NCBI GenBank assembly: GCA_001796935.1
Contig: MGNX01000111.1
Span: forward strand, 1 to 11,061
DNA from: Chloroflexi bacterium RBG_16_60_22
GTDB lineage: Bacteria; Chloroflexota; Dehalococcoidia; Dehalococcoidales; RBG-16-60-22
Direction of reading: 5' to 3'
DNA length: 11,061 nucleotides
Below, one piece after another: positions 1 to 6,096 of the stretch. Below the pieces are notes generated by a model that made no database searches, had not been told where the DNA came from, and saw nothing but the letters and a program-made list of their open reading frames with translations. Position 1 is the first letter of the stretch. Every line of letters begins with the position of its first letter. A program made the translations under genes and the position numbers.

Positions 1-73
1 CCTCGTTGATTTCCGGTCGGCGCCTCTTGCCCGCCGTCTGGCCTATCCCCACGATGGCTACTCTCTCTGACAT
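1..73 (-). CDS. Thiolase-family protein, N-terminal fragment (cut by window edge)
   Basis: Only the first 24 codons are inside the window. The ATG lies at 73-71 and the reading frame runs off position 1. The visible residues MSERVAIVGIGQTAGKRRRP are the typical first beta-strand of SCP-x/acetyl-CoA acetyltransferase-type thiolases, with the V-A-I-V-G-I-G-Q-T pattern. They closely parallel the start of the neighbouring upstream gene (M-K-N-K-V-A-V-I-G-V-G-Q-T). A purine-rich AGAGAGGG precedes the ATG. Only 18 bases separate it from the stop of the preceding thiolase-like gene, so the two are almost certainly co-transcribed and probably form a heteromeric pair. Whether this copy keeps the catalytic cysteine cannot be seen, and that would decide which subunit is active. 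Confidence 0.8.
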   Translation of the reverse strand, partial: MSERVAIVGIGQTAGKRRRPEINE

Positions 74-91
74 GACCGACCCTCTCTTTAC

Positions 92-1258
92 TCAGTTTCC
101 CAGGATGATGACGCATTGAGATTGCCCGCACGGTCCGTAGAAACCATGCGCCAGGGCCGTGCCGGCGTTCTTTACCTGCCGGTCGCCCGCCTCTCCCCGG
201 AGTTGCAGCGCGGCCTCGGCCACCCGCGCGGTGCCGGCCACCTGAAGTGGATTACCGGCTAAAACACCCCCGGACGGGTTCACCGGCAGCTCTCCGCCCA
301 TGGCGGTGGCGCCGCTGTCCAGCAGCTTGCCGCCTTCGCCCCGGCCGCAGAAGCCGAGTCCTTCCGTCCACAATAGCTCCTGGTAGCCGTACTCGGCGGA
401 TATCTCGGCCACGTCAATCTCCTTGAGCGGGTTACTTATCCCCGCCAGGCGGTAGGCCCGCTGCGCCGCGGCCACCAGCGAATCACAATCGCCCAGGTCC
501 CTGTCTCCCAGGTAATGGGCGTCATAGCAGTTCCCCACGCCCTTCACCCATACCGGCTTATCCGTTACCTTTCTGGCCGTTGCCTCTGAAGCCAGTATTA
601 TGGCGCAGGCCCCGTCCGAGACGAGCGGCTTGCTGTCCAGGAGCCTGATGGGAGAGGCCAGTACACGTGAGCTGAGCACATCATCCACATCGATATCCAG
701 GGGCTCCTGGGCGTACGGGTTGTTCCTGGCGTTCCGGCGGCTTTTCACGGCCGCCCTGGCGCACTGCTCCGGCGAAATGCCGTACTTTTCCATGTACCTC
801 TGTGCCTGCAGCGCCGACGCGGTCAGGCTATCGAACCCCAGCGGCTGAAGGTAAATGTGGTCGAACATGCAGTTTTCGACGGCCGCCCTCGATGTCTCCG
901 ATTCCTTGGTTATCGAGACCACGAGAACGATGTCATAGTGGCCCGAGAGTATGTCGAGAACGGCATGATAGACAGCGTAGGTGCCGTCCCCCGATACGTT
1001 GTCCTGCGCCAGGCCGAAGGCCCCTAAATAGTGGTGTATCCAGAACGCGTTGCAGGTCTTGCCGATGAAGTGGTCCTCCCCGGTGGTCAATATCCTCTCG
1101 ATGCCCACCCCGTCGGGGGAAACATCTTTGTAGGTGACCCCCGCGTGCTGCAACGCCTTTTCTATGGCGGCGTAGGCAACGTCGCCCTGCCACATATCCG
1201 ATTTGTTCGCTTCGTACTTCGTCTGGCCTACGCCGATAACAGCGACTTTGTTTTTCAT
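92..1258 (-). CDS. Thiolase-fold protein (SCP-x/Ltp-like) lacking canonical catalytic residues
   Basis: This 388-residue protein has the normal length of an SCP-x/Ltp-type thiolase. It begins with V-A-V-I-G-V-G-Q-T and contains the subfamily block around residues 299-337 (E-G-L-G-F-C-G-R-G-E-G-G, then L-P-V-N-P-S-G-G-V-L). Family thiolases use a nucleophilic Cys, a His in a G-H-P motif and a second C-terminal Cys. By hand alignment the nucleophile position is G92 (S-G-D-G-T-Y), the G-H-P motif reads G-N-P (N336), and the C-terminal Cys position is A370 beside H371; C377 lies nearby but off register. It is therefore unlikely to be an ordinary thiolase. It may be a retro-aldolase like mycobacterial Ltp2, a Cys-less member of this fold, or a structural subunit for the second thiolase-like gene 18 bases downstream. 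A DUF35 partner, usual for such proteins, is not in the window. The ATG at 1258 has an AGGAG about 12 bases upstream, which is a long spacing, but no better start is present. Confidence 0.88.
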   Translation of the reverse strand: MKNKVAVIGVGQTKYEANKSDMWQGDVAYAAIEKALQHAGVTYKDVSPDGVGIERILTTGEDHFIGKTCNAFWIHHYLGAFGLAQDNVSGDGTYAVYHAVLDILSGHYDIVLVVSITKESETSRAAVENCMFDHIYLQPLGFDSLTASALQAQRYMEKYGISPEQCARAAVKSRRNARNNPYAQEPLDIDVDDVLSSRVLASPIRLLDSKPLVSDGACAIILASEATARKVTDKPVWVKGVGNCYDAHYLGDRDLGDCDSLVAAAQRAYRLAGISNPLKEIDVAEISAEYGYQELLWTEGLGFCGRGEGGKLLDSGATAMGGELPVNPSGGVLAGNPLQVAGTARVAEAALQLRGEAGDRQVKNAGTALAHGFYGPCGQSQCVIILGN

Positions 1259-1356
1259 TTATTCAACACGCTCCTTTTAATTATCTTGAGCACCAGGATA
1301 AGAGTATTTTGCCGGTTAAACCACGAAAAAGCAATGTGCCCGGGCCCGCCGAGCGG

Positions 1357-1767
1357 TTACACTCCCCGGGTGACGAGCTCCAGCAGCACGCCGCTGGCAC
1401 ATTTGGGGTGCACCACGATGCGACCCTCCGGCTCATCCTCGATTGGCACGCGTCTGGTTAATACGATACCCCTCTTCTCAAGCTCCGAGCCTGTCTTTTC
1501 CAGGTCATCAACCACCAGAGCTACATGATAAATTCCTTCGCCTTTGGTTGCCAGGCGTCTGGCGATGGCATTGTTCGTATCCTGTTTATCGGTTGGCTCC
1601 ATAAGCTCGATGTAACTGTTTCCCACTATTAGAAAAAGGTTCCTGATTCCCTCGGCGTCCACCCTGCCGCTCTTGAGTACTTTGAGCCCGTAAGTCTCGG
1701 TCCATAATTTCGTGGATTCTTCGAGGTTATTAACGACGATTCCGAAGTGGCTCATCCTGGTTATCAT
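1357..1767 (-). CDS. VOC-family protein, methylmalonyl-CoA epimerase-like
   Basis: This small vicinal-oxygen-chelate protein has two beta-alpha-beta-beta-beta modules. Methylmalonyl-CoA epimerases bind a divalent metal through His, Gln/Glu, His and Glu. Counting from the upstream ATG at 1779, candidate ligands are H11 (S-H-F-G-I-V-V), E58 (Y-I-E-L-M-E-P), H85 (Y-H-V-A-L-V-V-D-D) and E134 (L-L-E-L-V), in the expected spacing; subtract 4 for the preferred start. I prefer the ATG at 1767 because GGGAGGA lies directly upstream of it, inside the longer alternative that starts at 1779 and has no clear ribosome site. The family epimerises alpha-branched acyl-CoAs such as methylmalonyl-CoA. No methylmalonyl-CoA mutase is nearby, so here the substrate is more likely the branched acyl-CoA of the local pathway. 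Other VOC functions cannot be excluded. Confidence 0.85.
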   Translation of the reverse strand: MITRMSHFGIVVNNLEESTKLWTETYGLKVLKSGRVDAEGIRNLFLIVGNSYIELMEPTDKQDTNNAIARRLATKGEGIYHVALVVDDLEKTGSELEKRGIVLTRRVPIEDEPEGRIVVHPKCASGVLLELVTRGV

Positions 1768-1892
1768 GCTTCCTCCCATTTCAGGCTGGTATTTTATCGG
1801 CGGCTAAAGCCGGTCGTGGCCGGATGCCGGGTCTACTATTGAGTTGCGCTTCTGCTAAATTGCACTCTTGCGGCAGGACCAATCCGATATAT

Positions 1893-2633
1893 CTAGGCTC
1901 TCGCCATCAGGCCGCCGTCAGCAATATAGAAACTTCCGTTCATGAATGAGGAGGCTTGAGAGGCAAGGAACACGACCAGTGGGGTTATGTCCCCGGCACG
2001 GGCACGGCGACGCGCCGGTATGTAGCGGGCGAGGAGGTCTTTTTCATCCCCGACACCCTGACTTTCCGCCCAGCCGACTCCCAGGGCATTTACCCTTACG
2101 TTTTGCGGCGCCCATTCCAGCGCGAGAGCCCTGGTGAAGGCAAGCACCGCGCCCATGCTGGCACAATAGGCGGTGCCGTGGGGTATTCCCCTTTCCGCCA
2201 GGCCGGATACAATGTTAATGATACTGCCGGCCTTCTGGGCTACCATATATTTGCCGGCTGCCTTGGAGCAAAGAAAAGCCGCGGTAAGGTTAGCCTGGAG
2301 CACCCCCTGCCACTCTTTTTCGGTCATGTCCAGCAGGGGTTTCCAGAGTTCCAGGTTAAGACCGTTAACCAGGATATCGACCTTACCGAACTGCGATACG
2401 GTCCGTGTCACCATGTTTTCGATTTCCCGGCTGTTATTCAGGTCGGTGGGAATACACAGGACGTCCTGCCCGGGCAAAGCCGCCGTTATCTCGTTTATCT
2501 TTTCCCGGTCGCTGGTAGCCACGGTAACCCTGGCTCCGGCCTGGTTCAGAGACAGGGCCAGCTCTTTAATCCAGCTGAAGCCACGGGAAGCGATGATGGC
2601 TACATTCCCGTCTAATCTAAACTCCTCCAGCAT
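1893..2633 (-). CDS. Degenerate short-chain dehydrogenase (SDR), probable pseudoenzyme subunit
   Basis: This 246-residue protein has an SDR fold over its full length: D-I-L-V-N at 86-90, tetrad Asn N115, Ser S143, Tyr Y156 and a C-terminal A-D-G-G at 238-241. Key parts are missing. The cofactor motif T-G-x3-G-x-G reads A15-S16-R-G-F-S20-W-I22, so all three glycines are replaced. N-N-A-G reads N-G-L-N. The catalytic Y-x3-K reads Y156-C-A-S-M160, with Met instead of Lys. The gene is intact and not frameshifted, so it is maintained as a protein. It follows a canonical SDR by 70 bases in the same direction. In BbsCD of anaerobic toluene degradation one SDR subunit is, as I recall, catalytically inert and the other active, and this pair looks alike. 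The ATG at 2633 has only weak or badly spaced ribosome-site candidates (GGAG two bases away, AAGGAAGG about 11 away). Confidence 0.88.
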   Translation of the reverse strand: MLEEFRLDGNVAIIASRGFSWIKELALSLNQAGARVTVATSDREKINEITAALPGQDVLCIPTDLNNSREIENMVTRTVSQFGKVDILVNGLNLELWKPLLDMTEKEWQGVLQANLTAAFLCSKAAGKYMVAQKAGSIINIVSGLAERGIPHGTAYCASMGAVLAFTRALALEWAPQNVRVNALGVGWAESQGVGDEKDLLARYIPARRRARAGDITPLVVFLASQASSFMNGSFYIADGGLMARA

Positions 2634-2703
2634 ATCTCCGGTATCCCTTCCTTCAAGTTTTCAGATGCTATCCCCGGCCATCCGGTATCAGGCCCGTCCG
2701 GGC

Positions 2704-3516
2704 TCAGGTGCCGGGTAGATAGCCCGTGGGAGCATAAGTCGCGCCGGCGGCACCGTCGAGGGGAAAGAATTGCCCGGTGACATAGTCTGATGCGCTCGAC
2801 GCCAGGTAGACGGCCAGCGGCCCGATTTCCCGGGGGATGCCGAAACGCCCCATCGGGAAGAAGCGCTCCGTCCGGGCTCTCATTTCCGGCGCCATCTCCA
2901 CGACGGGGAGAAATCCCGGGGCGATGCAGTTGACCTGGATATTATCGCCGGCCCAGGTGATGGCCAGCGTCTTGGTAAAGGCGATTACCCCCGCTTTGGC
3001 GGTACAGTATCCGAACATACCTTTAACGACCCTTATCGCGCCCATCGACGAGAGGTTTATCACCTTGCCGCTCTTCCGTTCCAACATATGCCTGGCAACC
3101 GCCCGGCAGCAATAGAAGGTCCCGGTGAGGTTGGTAGCAATGGAGTAAGACCAGTCTTCGTCGCTCAGTTCCCAGAGCGACCTTGCCGGCGGCGCCAGGA
3201 CATCGTTCCCGGACGGGTCCACCCCCTTGGCGATGCCGGCATTATTGACCAGGATATCGATTTTACCGAATTCGGCCAGGGCCTTTTCTATCAGGCTGTT
3301 GACCTGCCCTGAGTCAGTAACATCGGTAGGTATGGCCGCGGCCCTTTGACCGGACTTTACGATTTCCGCGGCCACTTCATTGATGGGACCGGGACGGCGG
3401 CCCGCTATCACCACGTCCGCTCCGGCTCCGGCCAGGGCGAGGCATATTTCCCTGCCCAGGCCGCTGCCGCCCCCGGTTACCACGGCGATTTTACCCATCA
3501 GGCTGAATTCATTCAC
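2704..3516 (-). CDS. Short-chain dehydrogenase/reductase (SDR), catalytically complete
   Basis: This is a classical SDR of 270 residues from a GTG start. It has T14-G-G-G-S-G-L-G21 for cofactor binding, D65, N91-N-A-G94, and a full tetrad N129, S157, Y170 and K174 (Y-C-T-A-K). The Arg pair R40-R41 after beta-2 hints at NADP(H), though this is weak evidence. It probably oxidises or reduces a hydroxyacyl- or oxoacyl-CoA, judged from context only. An extra segment at about residues 98-115 (between N-N-A-G and helix E) is longer than in typical 250-residue SDRs. The GTG at 3516 is chosen because AGGGGAG lies 8 bases upstream and the beta-1 strand starts shortly after; an ATG-like extension to 3582 would add 22 residues atypical of SDRs. 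It sits between the TIGR04076-like gene (78 bases) and the degenerate SDR (70 bases), so all are likely one transcript. Confidence 0.92.
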   Translation of the reverse strand: MNEFSLMGKIAVVTGGGSGLGREICLALAGAGADVVIAGRRPGPINEVAAEIVKSGQRAAAIPTDVTDSGQVNSLIEKALAEFGKIDILVNNAGIAKGVDPSGNDVLAPPARSLWELSDEDWSYSIATNLTGTFYCCRAVARHMLERKSGKVINLSSMGAIRVVKGMFGYCTAKAGVIAFTKTLAITWAGDNIQVNCIAPGFLPVVEMAPEMRARTERFFPMGRFGIPREIGPLAVYLASSASDYVTGQFFPLDGAAGATYAPTGYLPGT

Positions 3517-3594
3517 GATATTAACTCCCCTGGTGTCAAAATGTTCGGCTCTGTGCTGCCGCCGTTTATCAGTTGCCGCCAATGGCGCTGGCGG

Positions 3595-4041
3595 CTATTT
3601 TTTGAATTCTTGCCCTCTCGGTACGGCATGGGCCCTCATCGTTATTTCTCCCGTTCCCCCGCAGTGGACGCCGACATCCGGACATTTAATCGTGTTGTGG
3701 AAAATCTGCGTGCTGCCGTCGAAAAAGGCCTGCCAGGCATACCCGATCAATGGCTTAAAAGCGAAGATAGCGCCGGTGCACAGTTTCGGAGGGCACTGGT
3801 CCTTTATCAAGAACCCGAAAGGGTCGACGCGGAACGTGTCTCCCACCTTGTATTCAGCGATGCAGTTGGCGGACTCGATAACCTCGAATACGACCTCGTA
3901 GTTCGCCATCAACGGTGAGGCTTCGATGGCCTTAACGTTCTGGGGAAAGGAGCGGAAGACAGCTAGCTCTTCGTCAGTGTAACCCGTGAGTTCTTGATAC
4001 TTCCGCCACCGCTTCTCCGTTGACTTTTCTTTTTCAGACAT
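3595..4041 (-). CDS. TIGR04076-like cysteine-rich protein of unknown function
   Basis: This 148-residue protein is the first gene of the leftward cluster. The pattern C60-x3-Y-K-V-G-D-T-F, then C83-P-P-x2-x-C88, and C120-P-D-V-G-x2-C127-G-G-T-G resembles the uncharacterised TIGR04076 family, recognised here from memory. The N-terminal 45 residues form a charged helical extension with Y-T-D-E-E-L-A-V-F-R, which I have seen in relatives. Five cysteines (60, 83, 88, 120, 127) could bind a metal or Fe-S centre, but no such role is established. No signal peptide or membrane segment is visible, so it is probably cytoplasmic. The ATG at 4041 is well supported by GGGAGG five bases upstream. Its place ahead of the SDR/thiolase genes suggests a supporting role in the same pathway. 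Confidence 0.82.
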   Translation of the reverse strand: MSEKEKSTEKRWRKYQELTGYTDEELAVFRSFPQNVKAIEASPLMANYEVVFEVIESANCIAEYKVGDTFRVDPFGFLIKDQCPPKLCTGAIFAFKPLIGYAWQAFFDGSTQIFHNTIKCPDVGVHCGGTGEITMRAHAVPRGQEFKK

Positions 4042-4109
4042 ATGGCCCTCCCGGACAAATTCTTGCTTAACCAGGGATTATTCCGGCTCCCGGACCGGAT
4101 GCCGCCTTC

Positions 4110-4145
4110 AGCCGGCGTCTCGTCCCGGCCCTTCATTCGCCGGCT
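4110..4145 (-). promoter_or_regulatory. Stem-loop in the leader of the leftward cluster
   Basis: AGCCGGCG at 4110-4117 and CGCCGGCT at 4138-4145 form a perfect 8-bp GC-rich stem around a 20-base loop. It lies between the predicted leftward promoter (4164-4193) and the ATG at 4041, so it would sit in a 5' leader of roughly 115 bases. No U-run follows on the minus strand, so a simple terminator is unlikely. It could stabilise the mRNA or act as a control element, or be chance in GC-rich DNA. Confidence 0.35.
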
Positions 4146-4163
4146 TGTTCGTCTACGAAGCTA

Positions 4164-4193
4164 ATTTTATACCTCCACCGCCGCCAAAGTCAA
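4164..4193 (-). promoter_or_regulatory. Candidate sigma-70 promoter for the leftward cluster
   Basis: On the minus strand a -35 box TTGACT (4193-4188) is followed after 16 bases by TATAAA (4171-4166), or after 18 bases by TAAAAT (4169-4164). This is a close match to a housekeeping promoter and lies in the AT-rich middle of an otherwise GC-rich divergent gap. It would drive the TIGR04076-like gene and probably the whole SDR/VOC/thiolase cluster. Confidence 0.55.
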
Positions 4194-4218
4194 TTTTCCC
4201 TCCGGCCGGGTAAGGCTT

Positions 4219-4229
4219 GTCAACTTGAC
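4219..4229. promoter_or_regulatory. Small palindrome overlapping the rightward -35 box (possible operator)
   Basis: GTCAA-C-TTGAC is a perfect 5-bp inverted repeat around one base. Its right arm covers most of the -35 box TTGACT at 4225-4230. That placement is typical of a repressor site that blocks RNA polymerase, but five-base arms can arise by chance and no regulator gene is in the window. Confidence 0.3.
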
Positions 4230-4254
4230 TTAACCGTCTGGAAACGTATATAGT
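4225..4254 (+). promoter_or_regulatory. Candidate sigma-70 promoter for the rightward cluster
   Basis: TTGACT at 4225-4230 is followed after 16 bases by TATATA (4247-4252), or after 18 bases by TATAGT (4249-4254). Transcription would begin about 40 bases before the ATG of the nitroreductase gene at 4302. It mirrors the leftward promoter, whose -35 box is also TTGACT, only 31 bases away, so the two may be co-regulated. Confidence 0.55.
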
Positions 4255-4301
4255 TATCGCTGTAAAAATCTGACCGTTGATAAGTGGGGAGTGAATTAAG
4301 A

Positions 4302-4964
4302 ATGGATGTCACCAAAGCCATCAAAGAGAGGATGACCACCCGTGGTTTTAAGCCGGACCCGGTTCCGCCGGAGCTTTTAAGGAAAATCATCGAGCAGGCC
4401 TTACGGGCGCCGTCATGGGCCAACACGCAGCCCTGGCAGTTTGCCGTAGTTACCGGCCAACCGCTGGAGGAAATAAAGAAAGGCTTTGTCGAAAGGGAGG
4501 CGGACGAGCGGACACCGGACATCGCGCGCCCTTACGATTTCCCCGAACCTTATATCTCCCGGATACGCAATCTGTCCGCCACGGACCGGACGACGGAGCA
4601 GGACAAAGATTACCGTCGCCGGCAGAACTATAAGAACCATGATGCCCCGGTGGTTATCTACCTCCTCATCGACCGGGCTTTTTATTATCAGTCGAAGGGG
4701 ATTAACGCGTGGTCATTGTATGACTGCGCCTCGGCGGTACAGAACATCATGTTGCTGGCCACCAACTACGGGCTGTCGACCGTCGCCCAAGCGTCCGCCG
4801 TGGTATTCCCCGACATCATCAGAAAGGCAGTGCCCATACCCGATTCCAAGCTCATTGCGCTGGGAATAGCGATTGGCTATGCTGATTGGGACAACCCCGT
4901 AAATCAAAGTCGCAGCCAGAGAGTGCCACTGGACGAAGTCACCACCTGGTACGGCTTTGACTAG
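4302..4964 (+). CDS. Nitroreductase-family FMN oxidoreductase
   Basis: This 220-residue protein has the nitroreductase fold. The N-terminal E-R-M-T-T-R-G-F (9-16) matches the R-R-S-x-R-x-F phosphate-binding element. A-P-S-W-A-N-T-Q-P-W (36-45) matches the second FMN-binding stretch. G-I-A-I-G-Y-A-D-W-D-N-P-V-N (188-201) matches the C-terminal flavin contact. The family uses NAD(P)H and FMN to reduce nitro groups, quinones, flavins or enones; members in CoA pathways can act on double bonds, but the substrate here is unknown. I chose the ATG at 4302, with GGGGAG ten bases upstream, over an in-frame GTG at 4284 that lies within the ribosome-site region. It is the first gene after the rightward promoter and is followed by a 207-base gap, so it may be transcribed partly apart from the later genes. 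Confidence 0.9.
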   Translation: MDVTKAIKERMTTRGFKPDPVPPELLRKIIEQALRAPSWANTQPWQFAVVTGQPLEEIKKGFVEREADERTPDIARPYDFPEPYISRIRNLSATDRTTEQDKDYRRRQNYKNHDAPVVIYLLIDRAFYYQSKGINAWSLYDCASAVQNIMLLATNYGLSTVAQASAVVFPDIIRKAVPIPDSKLIALGIAIGYADWDNPVNQSRSQRVPLDEVTTWYGFD

Positions 4965-4982
4965 GTTGAAACTCCGGTAGAG

Positions 4983-5030
4983 CCCCGGTCCATGACTTCT
5001 GAAAGAGCGGTTATCCGGTGGACCCCGGGG
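4983..5030. other. Stem-loop after the nitroreductase gene
   Basis: CCCCGGTCCA at 4983-4992 can pair with TGGACCCCGGGG at 5019-5030, giving a 10-bp stem with a two-base bulge and a 26-base loop. It begins 18 bases after the nitroreductase stop. No T-run follows, so it is not a standard intrinsic terminator. It could still mark the 3' end or a processing point before the next gene. Confidence 0.3.
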
Positions 5031-5111
5031 ATACAAAGGTGACCCGATATATATAGCAGGTGCTTGCTTATCGCCTGTCTTTAAAAGGCGGGACGGTTCG
5101 CCCCTGGCCGC

Positions 5112-5128
5112 GGCGCTTTATAAACGCC
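5112..5128. promoter_or_regulatory. Imperfect palindrome upstream of the HIBADH-family gene
   Basis: GGCGCTTTATAAACGCC is a near-perfect dyad: GGCG pairs with CGCC, and TT pairs with AA around an AT-rich centre, with one C/A mismatch. It lies 43 bases before the ATG at 5172, in a gap with AT-rich DNA but no convincing promoter boxes. It may be an operator-type site; this is a weak call. Confidence 0.2.
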
Positions 5129-5171
5129 TTCATTAAAAAGATTTAAGCATAAGATAGAAAGGGGGGAATCA

Positions 5172-6065
5172 ATGGATATTGGCTTTATTGGAGTCGGGCA
5201 GATGGGAAGCCGGATGGCAAAACGTTTGCTCGATGCGGGCTATAAATTGACCGTCAACGATATCAACAGGAATGCCGCCCGGGCTCTTTCAGACCGGGGA
5301 GCCAGGTGGGCGGACACCCCCAAAGCCGTGGCCGAGTCATGCCCGGTGGTGATATCGATGTTACCCGGGCCGCCCGAGGTCGAGCAGGTTGTTTACGGTC
5401 ACGACGGGCTCATGGCCGGCTGGAAGAAGGGCGATATTTACGTCGACATGAGCACCAGCCTGCCCGGCACCACCCGCCGGGTGGCCGGGGACGCCGGGGC
5501 CAAAGGAGTTGCGGTAATGGACGCACCGGTAACCGGCGGCTCGCCGCGCGCGGAGAACGGCACCCTGACGATTATGGTGGGCGGTGCCCCGGAAACGTTC
5601 CAAAAAGTCGTCGGTATCCTGGAACACATCGGCAAAAAAGTATTGCACATGGGGGATTCCGGCTGCGGCAACATCACCAAGCTGGTCAACAACCTTATCT
5701 CCCTGACCTGCACCTATATCAATGCCGAGGCCTTCGTCATGGGGGTAAAAGCCGGCGTGGATACCCAGAAGCTCTGGGAGGCCGTCACCTCCGGTTCCGG
5801 CAACAATTTTCAACTGCAGGAAGTCTGGCCCATCAGCATTTTAAAGGGAAACTTTGAGCCGGCTTTCGAGCTGGGCCTGGCGGCCAAGGACGTCGGCCTG
5901 GCGATGGCACTCGCCAGGGAATACGGGATACCGTCCCCCGTTGCCGCCACGGTGGAGCAGTGCTACGTTGAAGGCCGGGCTTCCGGTCTCGCGAAAAAGT
6001 CCCTGGCCACTCACGTCTGGCGTTTGGAAGAGCTGACCGGGGTGAAGCTGCGTTTCCAGCCATAA
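5172..6065 (+). CDS. 3-hydroxyisobutyrate dehydrogenase-family oxidoreductase
   Basis: This 297-residue protein is a beta-hydroxyacid dehydrogenase of normal length. The N-terminal Rossmann motif is G-F-I-G7-V-G9-Q-M-G12, and D30 after beta-2 (V-N-D-I-N-R) suggests NAD rather than NADP. The substrate loop reads D117-A-P-V-T-G-G123. The catalytic segment is G-C-G-N-I-T-K170-L-V-N-N174, and a second conserved Lys is K239 (A-A-K-D). The family oxidises or reduces 2- or 3-hydroxyacids such as 3-hydroxyisobutyrate, tartronate semialdehyde or hydroxymethylglutarate; the exact substrate is not readable. A strong AGGGGGG site lies 5 bases before the ATG. The cupin gene follows after 31 bases. A hydroxyacid/semialdehyde step would fit with the AOR and CoA ligase nearby. 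Confidence 0.92.
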   Translation: MDIGFIGVGQMGSRMAKRLLDAGYKLTVNDINRNAARALSDRGARWADTPKAVAESCPVVISMLPGPPEVEQVVYGHDGLMAGWKKGDIYVDMSTSLPGTTRRVAGDAGAKGVAVMDAPVTGGSPRAENGTLTIMVGGAPETFQKVVGILEHIGKKVLHMGDSGCGNITKLVNNLISLTCTYINAEAFVMGVKAGVDTQKLWEAVTSGSGNNFQLQEVWPISILKGNFEPAFELGLAAKDVGLAMALAREYGIPSPVAATVEQCYVEGRASGLAKKSLATHVWRLEELTGVKLRFQP

Positions 6066-6096
6066 CAATCGAACAATAAATACGGGAGGTAAATCA

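Noticed and set aside
2151..2180. The Lys-to-Met change in the second SDR as a sequencing error
   Set aside because: One base change could explain Met160, but the glycine loop and N-N-A-G motif are also lost, so the protein is degenerate in several separate places.
1956..2615. A long open frame on the plus strand opposite the degenerate SDR gene
   Set aside because: It is antisense to a protein with clear SDR fold features, has no recognisable family pattern and no convincing ribosome site. GC-rich genes often leave such open antisense frames.
3346..3918. Open plus-strand frame opposite the SDR start and the TIGR04076-like gene
   Set aside because: It spans two real genes and their gap on the other strand and shows no family motifs.
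1..4041. Calling the cluster a bbs (benzylsuccinate) operon
   Set aside because: Only the arrangement of active and inactive SDRs plus thiolase-like genes is similar. No CoA-transferase, benzylsuccinyl-CoA dehydrogenase or benzylsuccinate synthase genes are visible, so gene names would be unsupported.
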